A DNA stretch of 64,000 bases from JANXSS01 sp025356535 (lineage in GTDB: Bacteria > Pseudomonadota > Gammaproteobacteria > Burkholderiales > Burkholderiaceae_D): positions 1 to 64,000 of the forward strand of contig JAYUMU010000134.1 in NCBI GenBank assembly GCA_043762325.1. The letters are read 5' to 3'. Numbering within the stretch: position 1 is the first letter of the stretch; each line of letters starts with the position of its first letter. The position numbers were made by a program, and so were the translations under genes. Positions 38,136-45,834 of the stretch are shown one piece after another. Below the pieces are notes generated by a model, which saw nothing but the letters and a program-made list of their open reading frames with translations, was not told the origin of the DNA and ran no database searches.

Positions 38136-38742
38136 GCTTTGCCTCGGTTAATAGTTCGTTCGTCGGAGTTATGTTTTTCTCACGCGTGCGCAGCGCTGCC
38201 CCGCTTTCCGCTCCATTGCCGGGATTGTTCACCTGCTGCTGCCCTGCGATGTTCGCCTGCTTTATAAAGGTCGCGGACTTGGGGTATTTGATTTCCGCTA
38301 TCGCCTCAACAGTGGAACGACACTGCGCCTGCGCCTTTAGTGCCAGCCGAAAATAGGTGTCCAGCGTCGGCATGATTTCGGCATTTATGGCGCGCTTTGC
38401 GAAATTGTTAAACATCGCATTGAGTGCCACGGCCTGCCCAGTCAGCATCGCCTCAAGCTTTCCTAGATTCCCATCGCTCACGGCCTGGGTGTCCTCCTGC
38501 AAAACCGTTGCGCAGTCCTCCAGGCTCAGGCCAGGAAGAAGCCCCTTGGAAAAATCCAGTGCAGTTGATGCGTTTGTCGTGGTCGGGTCGAATGCGTATT
38601 CAGCATAAATCCTGTCGTCAGGGACCCCCACGCGGCCCACCATCCGAATATTTCTCGACTTGTCGGGCGCAGGCTTTGCCGCTTCATGCGCTCGGGTCTG
38701 CTTCTTACTTGCTGCCTGCTTAGTCGTCATTTTGTTTTCCAT
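38041..38742 (-). CDS. Phage-type hypothetical protein
   Basis: A 233-residue protein of a kind often found in prophages and islands next to the STGP gene. KYPKSATFIKQANIAGQQQVNN at about residues 150-171, then a NELL..A motif and a terminal HLEALGAVNRADH, are the recognisable parts. Function unknown. It overlaps the nuclease gene by 23 bp and the next gene by 95 bp. ATG 38730 is an alternative start. Confidence 0.6.
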   Translation of the reverse strand: MENKMTTKQAASKKQTRAHEAAKPAPDKSRNIRMVGRVGVPDDRIYAEYAFDPTTTNASTALDFSKGLLPGLSLEDCATVLQEDTQAVSDGNLGKLEAMLTGQAVALNAMFNNFAKRAINAEIMPTLDTYFRLALKAQAQCRSTVEAIAEIKYPKSATFIKQANIAGQQQVNNPGNGAESGAALRTREKNITPTNELLTEAKHANLDTTGKKAASRGNPHLEALGAVNRADHR

Positions 38743-39124
38743 TCATCGCTGTTTGAAGTCCTCGCAGTACGTCGCGGCAGTCCCTTGCCATGAATGCCAC
38801 GCCACCAGCGGCCCGTACACGCTTCAGAAAAATAGTCTGCTCAGGTCGTAACCGGCCTTTCTCGGCTTTCACTTCCACGCCAAGCAATCGGCCATCCTTC
38901 AGTTGCCCCAGTACATCAGGGCATCCGTTCCAGCCAAACCGAACGAAGCGACCACCAATGTTTGCGGCTCCGCTGTTCATTCGCTCGCACCACGCCACCA
39001 TTGGATGCGCCCGAAGGGTCACCAAGACTTCCACCAGGGCGGCGGCTTCGGGCTTGGCATTGGCAGACTTCAACGGCACGGCATCGCCAAGCAAATCAAG
39101 TGTGGACCCGCTGCCGGTCGTCAT
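38720..39124 (-). CDS. VRR-NUC domain nuclease
   Basis: A 134-residue protein consisting of one VRR-NUC (PD-(D/E)xK family) module. NIGGRFVRFGWNGCPDVLGQLKDGRLLGVEVKAEKGRLRPEQTIFLKRV holds the catalytic PD...ExK (PD at about 66-67, ExK as EVK). Phage members act on branched or flap DNA. It lies after the primase-helicase, as in phage replication modules. Confidence 0.85.
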   Translation of the reverse strand: MTTGSGSTLDLLGDAVPLKSANAKPEAAALVEVLVTLRAHPMVAWCERMNSGAANIGGRFVRFGWNGCPDVLGQLKDGRLLGVEVKAEKGRLRPEQTIFLKRVRAAGGVAFMARDCRDVLRGLQTAMNGKQNDD

Positions 39125-39157
39125 GAAAGAACCCCATCAAAGCAAATCCGGGGCACA

Positions 39158-39243
39158 TGGGGCGCATTTAGCCCTGTTTTACAATCCTTTCCTAGCAATG
39201 AAATATATGAGGAGTTTATGAAAACAGCCTCTAATGCGCCCCA
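39158..39243. repeat. Long-range inverted repeat between the nuclease and primase genes
   Basis: TGGGGCGCATT (39158-39168) and AATGCGCCCCA (39233-39243) are exact reverse complements separated by 64 bp. The 157-bp gap also has a plus-strand GAGGAGTTTATG. Possible structured RNA, operator pair or terminator. Confidence 0.5.
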
Positions 39244-39281
39244 TCCGCCCCGAGACGATAGATTGACGTTGATTTGCGCCA

Positions 39282-41645
39282 TCAATAGCCACCTTTTGCC
39301 CGCGCATAGTCATCATGGCGCGAGTCGGTCAGGGTCAGCCCGCACCACAACCGCTTGCCGTTCGATTTCCTGTCACTGAACCCGCGTTCGCTCAATCGTC
39401 GGCCAAGTGCTACCGCGCTCGCCGGGCGTAATCCGTTATCAATGCTCCATGCCTTGTAATTGGCGTACAGGTCGCCGGATGACGCCTCCCCATGTGTACT
39501 TAGCGATGTGCACTCGTTTAACCATCTACCGGTCAGGTCTTGGTCCACTTGGTACGCGTCCGTTGCTTGGCGAATCGTCGCAGGTATGTCGGCAAGTCCA
39601 TGCTGTTGCCATTTGATGCACCCGGCCACCATCCACGCCAGAATGTGCGGTGTCTCGGTGCGCAGCTTGGCTAGTAGCTGCGGGTCGCGTTCCTCTGGCG
39701 TGAAGGTGCGATTGAACGGCACTAAGCGGACGCGCCGCCAAATACCGTTATCGTTACCGCGCACAATTGGCTTGTGATTGCCTGCCATGACCAATTTAAA
39801 GTTGGGCGTGAATTGAACCGGAGCGGCGTACAGTTGGCGCACGGCCATGCTGTCACCTGATACAAGGCTTTTCACAAGCGATTCGGCCAATGCCGTGTTG
39901 TCCTCCGTCTCAGAACATAGAACCAGCCGGGCACCGATTAGAGCCGCAAGGTCAGGCGTAGCGCCCCCGGCCTGCCTCTTGGACTCACTCAGGGTTTCGG
40001 ACGCAATCGCGCGGCTGTAGTCACCGATTATGTGTTTCAGGACTTCGATAAATACGCTCTTGCCGTTGGCACCATGCCCAAAGCAAAACAAGAATATCTG
40101 TTCCCGCGTCGAGCCGGTCAGCAGGTAGCCGCAAAATCGCTGCATCCAGTTGATTAGCTCTCGGTCGCCATCGAATACCTGTTCCAGGAACTGCACCCAG
40201 CGCACGGCCTTGGCAGCGTCGCCAACGGTTTCGGCGCTCAGGCTCTTGGTAATGTAATCGGGCGGCGTAGCGGCGCGTGTAGTGCCATTGCGCAGGTCGA
40301 TAACCTGCCGGGCCTGATTGAGCCCGATAGCGAAATGGTCAGCGTCGATACAGGCCAGCGGCAGCCGTACCGGCGCAAAGTCAGACAGCATCGAGACGGC
40401 GGCATTGATGGTGCGTTGCTCTTGCGATTTCCGCGCCCACTTTCCGAAATGCTCGGCGTCGTTGATGTGTCCGGCACCTTCACTATAAATCCTTGCGGGT
40501 AGTTGCGCGGCCAGCGACCGCACACCGGAACCAACATCCCATTGCCAGGCGGCGCTGTTCCAGACAATCCACGATTGGGCGTCATGAATGTATTTCAGGC
40601 GGTCGCGATTGGCATCAAACAGGCGTTGCGCGTTGCCGTACTCTGTAAGCGGTCGCGTGTCACGGGTACCGTCGCGGGAATCGCACTTCGGCAAACACGG
40701 CTCCATGAACGGCGAAAGCTCACGCGATGACGTGTCAGGCGCGGCGCTCAGTTGCAGGCGTACCGCGTCTAGTCCTTCGGCTTGGTGCAAGTCGTTGAAG
40801 TCGCCCCGGTCGCGGCCATCGGCAAATACCGGCAGGACCACGACACCAGAACCGGCAGCGGCGGCAGCGGTCGCGTATTCCAATCCTTTGCCGTGCGCGT
40901 CAAGGTCTCCAGAAACCCGAAGCGGTGAATCGGGAAATTTGCGGCGCAGGTCGGCGGCTACGTCATCCAGATTGCTACCTGAATAGCCGATAACCACCGT
41001 CTCGCCGGTTGCTTCGTAAATGCTGCAACCCGTTGCCCAACCCTCGGCCAGCAACAGCGACAACCCATTGACCGGCTCGCCAATGAATGCCCGGCCACCC
41101 TTCATTTTTCCTTGATACAGGAACCGCTTTCCGCCATCCACGCCAATGAATTGCAGGCTTTGTAATATGCCATCGGCACCATAAACCGGCAGTGTTACAG
41201 AGCCGTCTTTGTATTGGCGGGCAAGGTAGGGCGTGACTCCCTTTTTCATCGCATAGGCGTGCACTGGGTCGAGTTCGACCGCTTCGCTAAAAATGCGGGA
41301 AGCAGTCTCAGCGGCCCTTGCATGCTCCAAGGCGCGTTCGCGTTCGGCCTGTTGCAGTACCTGCTTGGCCTTTTCTTTAACTGCCTGGCGCTCGGCCTTG
41401 CTGGGCGGCGGCGTGTTGCTGTCTCGCTTTTGCCATGTGAAAACTGAACCGTCACGGTTACAGCCAAATGAAGCGCCCACCCCATCGGGAAACAGCTTGC
41501 ACCATCCGGCGGTGTCGCCTAGTCGGTCGCTGGTCGAGAATCGTGAAAACCTGCCCGGTTCCGGCGCACGGTCTGGAAACGTCATGCCCACCTGAGCGAA
41601 TGCTTCCGGCAATGACTGCGTGAAAATCACGTTATCCCTCATCAT
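39282..41645 (-). CDS. P4-type primase-helicase (Toprim plus D5/SF3 helicase)
   Basis: A 787-residue replication protein. An N-terminal region contains a short zinc-ribbon-less lead and charged coiled coil (about 80-120); a Toprim module covers about residues 195-300 (LLLAEGWATGCSIYEATGE, then GDLDAHGKG); a D5_N region at about 370-490; the SF3 helicase at about 500-660 with Walker A FGHGANGKSVF near 528; and a C-terminal winged helix. It should prime and unwind DNA at the element's own origin. This is the alpha-protein role in P4-type satellites; the RepA-like origin was not located with certainty. Confidence 0.88.
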   Translation of the reverse strand: MMRDNVIFTQSLPEAFAQVGMTFPDRAPEPGRFSRFSTSDRLGDTAGWCKLFPDGVGASFGCNRDGSVFTWQKRDSNTPPPSKAERQAVKEKAKQVLQQAERERALEHARAAETASRIFSEAVELDPVHAYAMKKGVTPYLARQYKDGSVTLPVYGADGILQSLQFIGVDGGKRFLYQGKMKGGRAFIGEPVNGLSLLLAEGWATGCSIYEATGETVVIGYSGSNLDDVAADLRRKFPDSPLRVSGDLDAHGKGLEYATAAAAAGSGVVVLPVFADGRDRGDFNDLHQAEGLDAVRLQLSAAPDTSSRELSPFMEPCLPKCDSRDGTRDTRPLTEYGNAQRLFDANRDRLKYIHDAQSWIVWNSAAWQWDVGSGVRSLAAQLPARIYSEGAGHINDAEHFGKWARKSQEQRTINAAVSMLSDFAPVRLPLACIDADHFAIGLNQARQVIDLRNGTTRAATPPDYITKSLSAETVGDAAKAVRWVQFLEQVFDGDRELINWMQRFCGYLLTGSTREQIFLFCFGHGANGKSVFIEVLKHIIGDYSRAIASETLSESKRQAGGATPDLAALIGARLVLCSETEDNTALAESLVKSLVSGDSMAVRQLYAAPVQFTPNFKLVMAGNHKPIVRGNDNGIWRRVRLVPFNRTFTPEERDPQLLAKLRTETPHILAWMVAGCIKWQQHGLADIPATIRQATDAYQVDQDLTGRWLNECTSLSTHGEASSGDLYANYKAWSIDNGLRPASAVALGRRLSERGFSDRKSNGKRLWCGLTLTDSRHDDYARAKGGY

Positions 41646-41733
41646 GCGCAGCCCCTTACACCAGCCAGCACCGCTAGCGCCAGCAATGCAAAGTCAGGCG
41701 AAACGACCGACGCTGAGACTGTACATAAACGCA

Positions 41734-42099
41734 TCATTTGGCACCGCCTTTCCGCTTGCGTAGCCAAGCATCCACGGCGCAGCGGCCACTGTCGGACAAT
41801 GAATAGACGCCACGTCGAATAGGTTGCCCGTCGCGGTCACGGTCTGAAATCATTGTGCAAGGTAAGCCATCTTTGCCAAGTCCGAGGGCACGCAGTTCGG
41901 CAATTAGTGCAGGACCATTACTGCAACCTGCCACGCGGTCTAACTGCTCACGGGGTATAGGCCGCATCCTCAAGAAATGGATTGCGCGTAAATGGCGCTG
42001 GTTATCCGTACCAGAAAATTTACACGTAGGCTTTGATGTAAATCCGCTGGTAACGCCAAGGTCCAATGTTGCTATTAAAGAATATTGGGCCTTTTCCAT
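41734..42099 (-). CDS. Winged-helix phage-type protein
   Basis: A 121-residue protein. MRPIPREQLDRVAGCSNGPALIAELRALGLGKDGLPCTMISDRDRDGQPIRRGVYSLSD looks like a winged-helix DNA-binding module common in phage regions; the first 45 residues are less certain. The start at 42099 overlaps the AlpA-like stop as TAATG, supporting translational coupling. Confidence 0.65.
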   Translation of the reverse strand: MEKAQYSLIATLDLGVTSGFTSKPTCKFSGTDNQRHLRAIHFLRMRPIPREQLDRVAGCSNGPALIAELRALGLGKDGLPCTMISDRDRDGQPIRRGVYSLSDSGRCAVDAWLRKRKGGAK

Positions 42100-42377
42100 T
42101 ATTGGGCGCTCCCGGACAGAAGGCGCTTAATGTCAGATACGGACCATGCAAGGCGGCCATTTATACGAACTGGGCGGATATTTCCCTTTTCGAGACATGC
42201 ATAGGCACGCAATGTCTGCGGCTTGCGCATCAAGTGAAAAGCGGCGCAGTTGGTGTCAACGTGGCTACGAGTTTCGAGTTCCAGCGAGACAAACTGCTGA
42301 GATGGAGCGACTGATGATGCTTCAATCGTCGGCGAAACTAACGGGAATGTATCGTGGCTTGCGGAAGAAATAGGCAT
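42099..42377 (-). CDS. AlpA/excisionase-like helix-turn-helix protein
   Basis: A 92-residue protein. CAAFHLMRKPQTLRAYACLEKGNIRPVRINGRLAWSVSDIKRLL is a MerR/AlpA-like HTH with the W.V.DI..LL end. AlpA-type proteins control integrase or excision genes in satellites. AAGGA lies 8 bases before the ATG on the minus strand. Its upstream DNA carries repeated GCTAA-CCTTAA sequences. Confidence 0.7.
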   Translation of the reverse strand: MPISSASHDTFPLVSPTIEASSVAPSQQFVSLELETRSHVDTNCAAFHLMRKPQTLRAYACLEKGNIRPVRINGRLAWSVSDIKRLLSGSAQ

Positions 42378-42700
42378 AGCTAATCCTTAATGCACAATAG
42401 CGCCAAGCGGGCACTGTCGCGAAGGGACTAGCTACAAAATTTGTCCGGACTTCCACCGGACGCGTCATTTAAGGATGCTAAGCCTTAAGCACTTTACATC
42501 TACTGAGGCGTGAATCTCAGCAGCAACTTTTTAAAGTGTATCAGAAAAAGATAGAAATCAACGCATTTATTTATCCAACAGCATCGTTCATCCTCCTAAT
42601 TTAGTAACAGACACTGCACTGATTTGATTCTGTAAGCGAATAAAACACTTAATGAGCTACTGCGGTAGAAATTTTTGTGAGTTTGCTAGCCGCTATGCCT
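42378..42700. other. AT-rich control region of the element
   Basis: 323 bp without a gene between the AlpA-like start and the cargo stop. It holds two near-identical direct repeats GCTAATCCTTAATGCA (42379-42394) and GCTAAGCCTTAAGCA (42477-42491), a TTAAGG/CCTTAA hairpin (42469-42488), and a GTCCGG/CCGGAC hairpin (42443-42461). It is the likely promoter-operator region of the replication operon and possibly the element's origin. Confidence 0.6.
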
Positions 42701-43060
42701 TTAGCGAGGTACGGCACATGGAAATGCTTTGGCAAATGCCTTCGCTGCACAACCCCATGCCTCAGTACCCATTTCCTTTTGATGTTGGTCAGCCCAGTGC
42801 ACGAAGACCGCTTTAAGTGTTGCTAGCATGGTGCCATTTGGCACACAAACACGTGGCGCAGCGGTCTGCACAACGCCTAAAATAATTGCGCCGTAATCAG
42901 TATTGGGGGTGCCTTTTCCCTCGAGTCCTGCAACTAACTCATCGCAGGTTAGGGATTTGGCTTGCGCAGGTGGTGCTAGAAGCAGCAACGGGATAATAAC
43001 CGCAAGCCCCATAACAGTCAGGGCCCCGCAAATATTATTCTTGTGGATACTTTGATACAT
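42701..43060 (-). CDS. Secreted Rap1a/Tai-like (possible T6SS-amidase immunity) cargo protein
   Basis: A 119-residue protein with a clear signal peptide (AVIIPLLLLAPPAQA, cut about residue 35). The mature 85 residues hold four cysteines and the order GAIILGVV...CVPNGTMLATLKAVFVHWADQHQKEM...AFAKAFPC, which resembles Rap1a/Tai immunity proteins that neutralise type VI secreted peptidoglycan amidases. The match is by pattern only. It is the one gene in the element that is not replication, control or integration, so it is cargo. No effector gene is beside it. Confidence 0.5.
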   Translation of the reverse strand: MYQSIHKNNICGALTVMGLAVIIPLLLLAPPAQAKSLTCDELVAGLEGKGTPNTDYGAIILGVVQTAAPRVCVPNGTMLATLKAVFVHWADQHQKEMGTEAWGCAAKAFAKAFPCAVPR

Positions 43061-43127
43061 GGTTTTGCTCGCTTTAACGGTTAAATTGAATAGCGTAGGT
43101 GCCCCTTATCAAGATTCTACGCAAACA

Positions 43128-44507
43128 TCACGCCGTCCCTACGATTCGTAACCCCCGCATTGTCTCTGGCAAGTTAATCCCTGCCTGTTCAAGTATCCAT
43201 GCTTCAATCTTGACGTGCCACATGCGTAGCAGGTCCAACGGACGGCGACGGTAATGTTTTTCCGCCAATGCGCTTGGCTTGTGCCCCTGAATTTGCGCTA
43301 CCACGCCCGTCGGCACTTCCACCCATTCCGCCAATGTGCCGAATGACCGGCGCAGGCCGTGCAGCGAGACATGCGGCAACCCTGCGACTGCAAGCGCCTT
43401 GGTGTGTGCGATACGCGGTTCGGTAATGTGGCCGCTTTCAGCGGTCGGGCTGCTGAATACCCATACGCTGCGGCGAGGTAGTGCATTCAGCAATTGTGCA
43501 AGGTAGGGCGTAAGCGGGATTGTCCGCAAGCCTTCCACCTTGTCGCGGATGGTCATGCTTCCCCATCGGAAATCGACATCGGCCCACGTCAAAATTTCGA
43601 GTTCGCCACGTCGAGCACCGGTTATCAGCAACGCTTGAAGATAGGCGGAGATTACTGGGCTGCTAATCTTGCGAACGGCATCAAACCAGTCCGGCAACTG
43701 CTCACGCTGCAAGCAATCGCCTTCCTTCGTCTTGTTGGCAGGCGTAATGTCTTTCACGGCGTCAGCAAGGCAGCAATCAGCCTGCACCACGCCCATGTAT
43801 TCGGGGTGCTTCGCGCACCACCCGATGAATGTACGGAATTTGCGGAAACAGTTATGGGCGAAAGTAGGGCGGGACAGGCATTCGAGCGCGAGCCAGTCGG
43901 CAACAACCTGCGCTGTAATGGAGTGCAGCGGCATGGCAAGGAGTGTTGCAAGTGGGGCGGGTTTGGCGTTTTTGTCACCAATCTTGCAAGCAATACCACC
44001 TGGATTGGCAGCAATGGCGTGGTCTGCGCGGTGCTGTGCACCCCATTTTTTCTTTCCAGTGGCAGGCCGGGGATGGCCTAAATAAGCGTCCCATGCGGTA
44101 CGGGCGAGTAAATCCCGCTTGGTCTGCTCTCGCGCCGATTCCTGCAATTTCGCTTCAGCAGCAGCGGCTTGGGCATCCGTGTCTGCTTGTTTGGCATCAC
44201 GGGCGGCTTGTTTTTCCGCTAGGTCATCGGCTTTTACTCGGCGCGGGTCTTGCCCATTATCAATGACAACTTTCAGGCGGCGAGCCTCGGCTTGTGCCAT
44301 GTCGATGCTCCATGTTGCCGGTGCGCCGATTGTGATTCGCATCGCTTGACCGTTCAGCTTCGACTGGAAAATGTAGGACTTGGCACCATTCGCGGTCGCC
44401 CGAAGTCCCAAGCCCGGCGCGGCAGTGTCCCACAGGAACGATTGGAACTTGCCCGTTTCGCATTTAAATTCGGCAACCCTGCCCGCCGTAAAATTTACCT
44501 TAGCCAT
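43128..44507 (-). CDS. int: Tyrosine integrase (phage/satellite type)
   Basis: A 459-residue site-specific recombinase. The N-terminal arm-binding domain (KVNFTAGRVAEFKCETGKFQSFLWDTAAPGLGLRAT, MRITIGAPATWSIDMAQAEAR) precedes a core-binding region and the catalytic domain with TGARRGELEILTW, HGLRRSFG, and GHKPSALAEKHYRRRP, giving R-H-R-H-Y. ATG 44507 (MAKVNFTAGRV) matches the family start; upstream codons to 44579 are also open. It lies 172 bp from attR and should recombine the tRNA-Arg att site. Confidence 0.92.
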   Translation of the reverse strand: MAKVNFTAGRVAEFKCETGKFQSFLWDTAAPGLGLRATANGAKSYIFQSKLNGQAMRITIGAPATWSIDMAQAEARRLKVVIDNGQDPRRVKADDLAEKQAARDAKQADTDAQAAAAEAKLQESAREQTKRDLLARTAWDAYLGHPRPATGKKKWGAQHRADHAIAANPGGIACKIGDKNAKPAPLATLLAMPLHSITAQVVADWLALECLSRPTFAHNCFRKFRTFIGWCAKHPEYMGVVQADCCLADAVKDITPANKTKEGDCLQREQLPDWFDAVRKISSPVISAYLQALLITGARRGELEILTWADVDFRWGSMTIRDKVEGLRTIPLTPYLAQLLNALPRRSVWVFSSPTAESGHITEPRIAHTKALAVAGLPHVSLHGLRRSFGTLAEWVEVPTGVVAQIQGHKPSALAEKHYRRRPLDLLRMWHVKIEAWILEQAGINLPETMRGLRIVGTA

Positions 44508-44678
44508 CGCTCGAAACCCCGCCATGTCATCCATGTAACCGCCATGTAACCCGGTTTCAAGTATATCTATCAACTCCAATCAATGCAACTAAGCAACCTA
44601 ATCCAGATAAGTCATTGTTTTTACAGGATTCAGGATATTTCATCAACACGAATCATTGCCGATAATTACAGGATTGCA

Positions 44679-44729
44679 TGGCCTCCGAAGCCAAGGGTCG
44701 CTGGTTCGATTCCAGCCAGCCGCACCAGT
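44679..44729. repeat. attR (duplicate of tRNA-Arg 3' end)
   Basis: 51 bp identical to 37621-37671. It lacks the 5' half of the tRNA and is not a functional tRNA gene. It marks the right end of the element. Confidence 0.95.
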
Positions 44730-44868
44730 TGTGCATGTGTTTTTTAAGTGATGCGTCTTCCGATCACCGCCACGTGCGGGCCGATCAACCGCCCCCTGCA
44801 TTTTTCAGTGTTCCGGTTGTTTGTCCGGACGCCGCTCTGCCTCGATGTCGCCACCCTGGCACGCCGCT

Positions 44869-45426
44869 TTAACGAAACGGCCGGCTCAGCAATTTCGAAC
44901 CCGTCAGGCCGAAGCGCCACGGCACATCCACCGCCTTCGATATGCCCACACGCGGTCCGGCGATGCGTTCGACTTCCGTATCCGGCGCCGTCAGCACAAA
45001 CGGCGGCGCGTCGAGCGGCAAGCCGTCATGCGCACGGGTGATGCCGAGCGCCTGGGCCAGCCGTCCGGGGCCGGCGCACAGCAACGGCACTGCCTGCAGA
45101 CCGCGGCGCCGACGCATGATCTCGATGCCGTCGAGCGGCTCGATGGCCCGCAGCAGCACGCCGGCGCCATGCCCGCTTTCCCGACAGACGAAATTGAGGC
45201 ACCAGTGGATGCCGTAGGAACGGTACACGTAGGCATGACCCGGCGGGCCGAACATCGCGCTGTTGCGCGCCGTCGGTCCGCTGAAGCTATGCGAAGCCGG
45301 ATCGTTGCGATCATAGGCTTCTGTTTCGACGATGCGACCGCCGACGCCGTCGACCAGGAAGAGGGCGCCGATGAGTTGCGCTGCCACTTGGGACGAGGCG
45401 GCGCTGAAATCGATGAAGCAGGACAT
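44869..45426 (-). CDS. 3-methyladenine DNA glycosylase (AAG/MPG family)
   Basis: A 185-residue base-excision enzyme of the alkyladenine glycosylase fold that removes alkylated purines. Seen: GGRIVETEAYDRNDPASHSFSGPTARNSAMFGPPGHAYVYRSYGIHWCLNFV, the classical MPG core with the catalytic Glu in VETEAY. Shorter than many members. ATG 45426 begins the core; the extension upstream to 45552 is not family-like. Confidence 0.9.
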   Translation of the reverse strand: MSCFIDFSAASSQVAAQLIGALFLVDGVGGRIVETEAYDRNDPASHSFSGPTARNSAMFGPPGHAYVYRSYGIHWCLNFVCRESGHGAGVLLRAIEPLDGIEIMRRRRGLQAVPLLCAGPGRLAQALGITRAHDGLPLDAPPFVLTAPDTEVERIAGPRVGISKAVDVPWRFGLTGSKLLSRPFR

Positions 45427-45510
45427 GGCTCGATGGTAGCGTGCCTGCGTCGCAGACGCACGACTTGCACGGACTGGCGAAAGCAAGGCCGCAGTCCCAG
45501 GTTTCAACGC

Positions 45511-45542
45511 AAAAAAATGCCCGCGTGCGCGAAGCAGCGGGC
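45511..45542 (-). terminator. Leftward terminator downstream of the tannase gene
   Basis: GCCCGC (45519-45524) with GCGGGC (45537-45542). The plus-strand AAAAAAA at 45511-45517 becomes a T-run when read on the minus strand. Confidence 0.8.
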
Positions 45543-45681
45543 TTAAATCCAACCTTGGCAGGCTGGAGGAGACAACCGGATGTTAATGCAGTGCAAGACA
45601 ATGCGTTATCGGTGGATGCCTCGATTGCGTGTAGGACTTCACGACGTCGCAACTTCGTCCCAGCCCCCAATTAATCCAATT

Positions 45682-45733
45682 AATCGCACTCTGACCCCGA
45701 TTGCGGTTTCTCAATTGGGGTCAGAGTGCGATT
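45682..45733. repeat. REP-like palindrome
   Basis: Two 21-base arms (45682-45702 and 45713-45733), complementary except for one base, around a 10-base loop. The arm core ACTCTGACCCC / GGGGTCAGAGT is typical of palindromic repeats that RAYT transposases mobilise; no RAYT gene is in the window. It may act as a structured 3' end for the adjacent tannase mRNA. Confidence 0.75.
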
Positions 45734-45834
45734 TTCCAGTGCCTGGCCACACCGTACGGCGCATGGGCATGTACAGCGCGCCCGCAACGGGCGGGCGTTC
45801 CGACCTGGTAGCGGCCGTTGCCCGTTTTTCGCGA

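Larger units (their letters stand above)
37621..44729 (-). mobile_element. Integrated tRNA-Arg satellite / minimal integrative element, 7.1 kb
   Basis: Bounded by identical 51-bp direct repeats (37621-37671 and 44679-44729) that consist of the 3' end of tRNA-Arg plus two bases. All genes run leftward: tyrosine integrase, secreted Rap1a/Tai-like cargo, AlpA-like regulator, winged-helix protein, primase-helicase, VRR-NUC nuclease, two overlapping phage-type small genes. There are no capsid, tail or portal genes. The pattern of AlpA plus Toprim-D5 primase plus tRNA integrase resembles P4-type satellites. Codon use and base composition look different from the flanks. Confidence 0.92.
45427..45834. 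other. Intergenic region, 408 bp
   Basis: No gene. It contains a leftward terminator (45511-45542) and a 21-bp REP-like inverted repeat (45682-45733), both listed. Confidence 0.6.

Noticed and set aside
39218..39379. 53-codon plus-strand ORF with GAGGAG in the satellite
   Set aside because: Kept only as a lead in findings. It lacks a family match and mostly overlaps the primase gene antisense, so it was not listed as a gene.
44679..44729. A second tRNA-Arg gene
   Set aside because: Only the 3' 51 bp are present; the D arm and 5' acceptor strand are missing, so it is attR.
37621..44729. Insertion sequence or conjugative element
   Set aside because: No transposase, relaxase or mating-pair genes. 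The tRNA att sites and tyrosine integrase fit a satellite instead.
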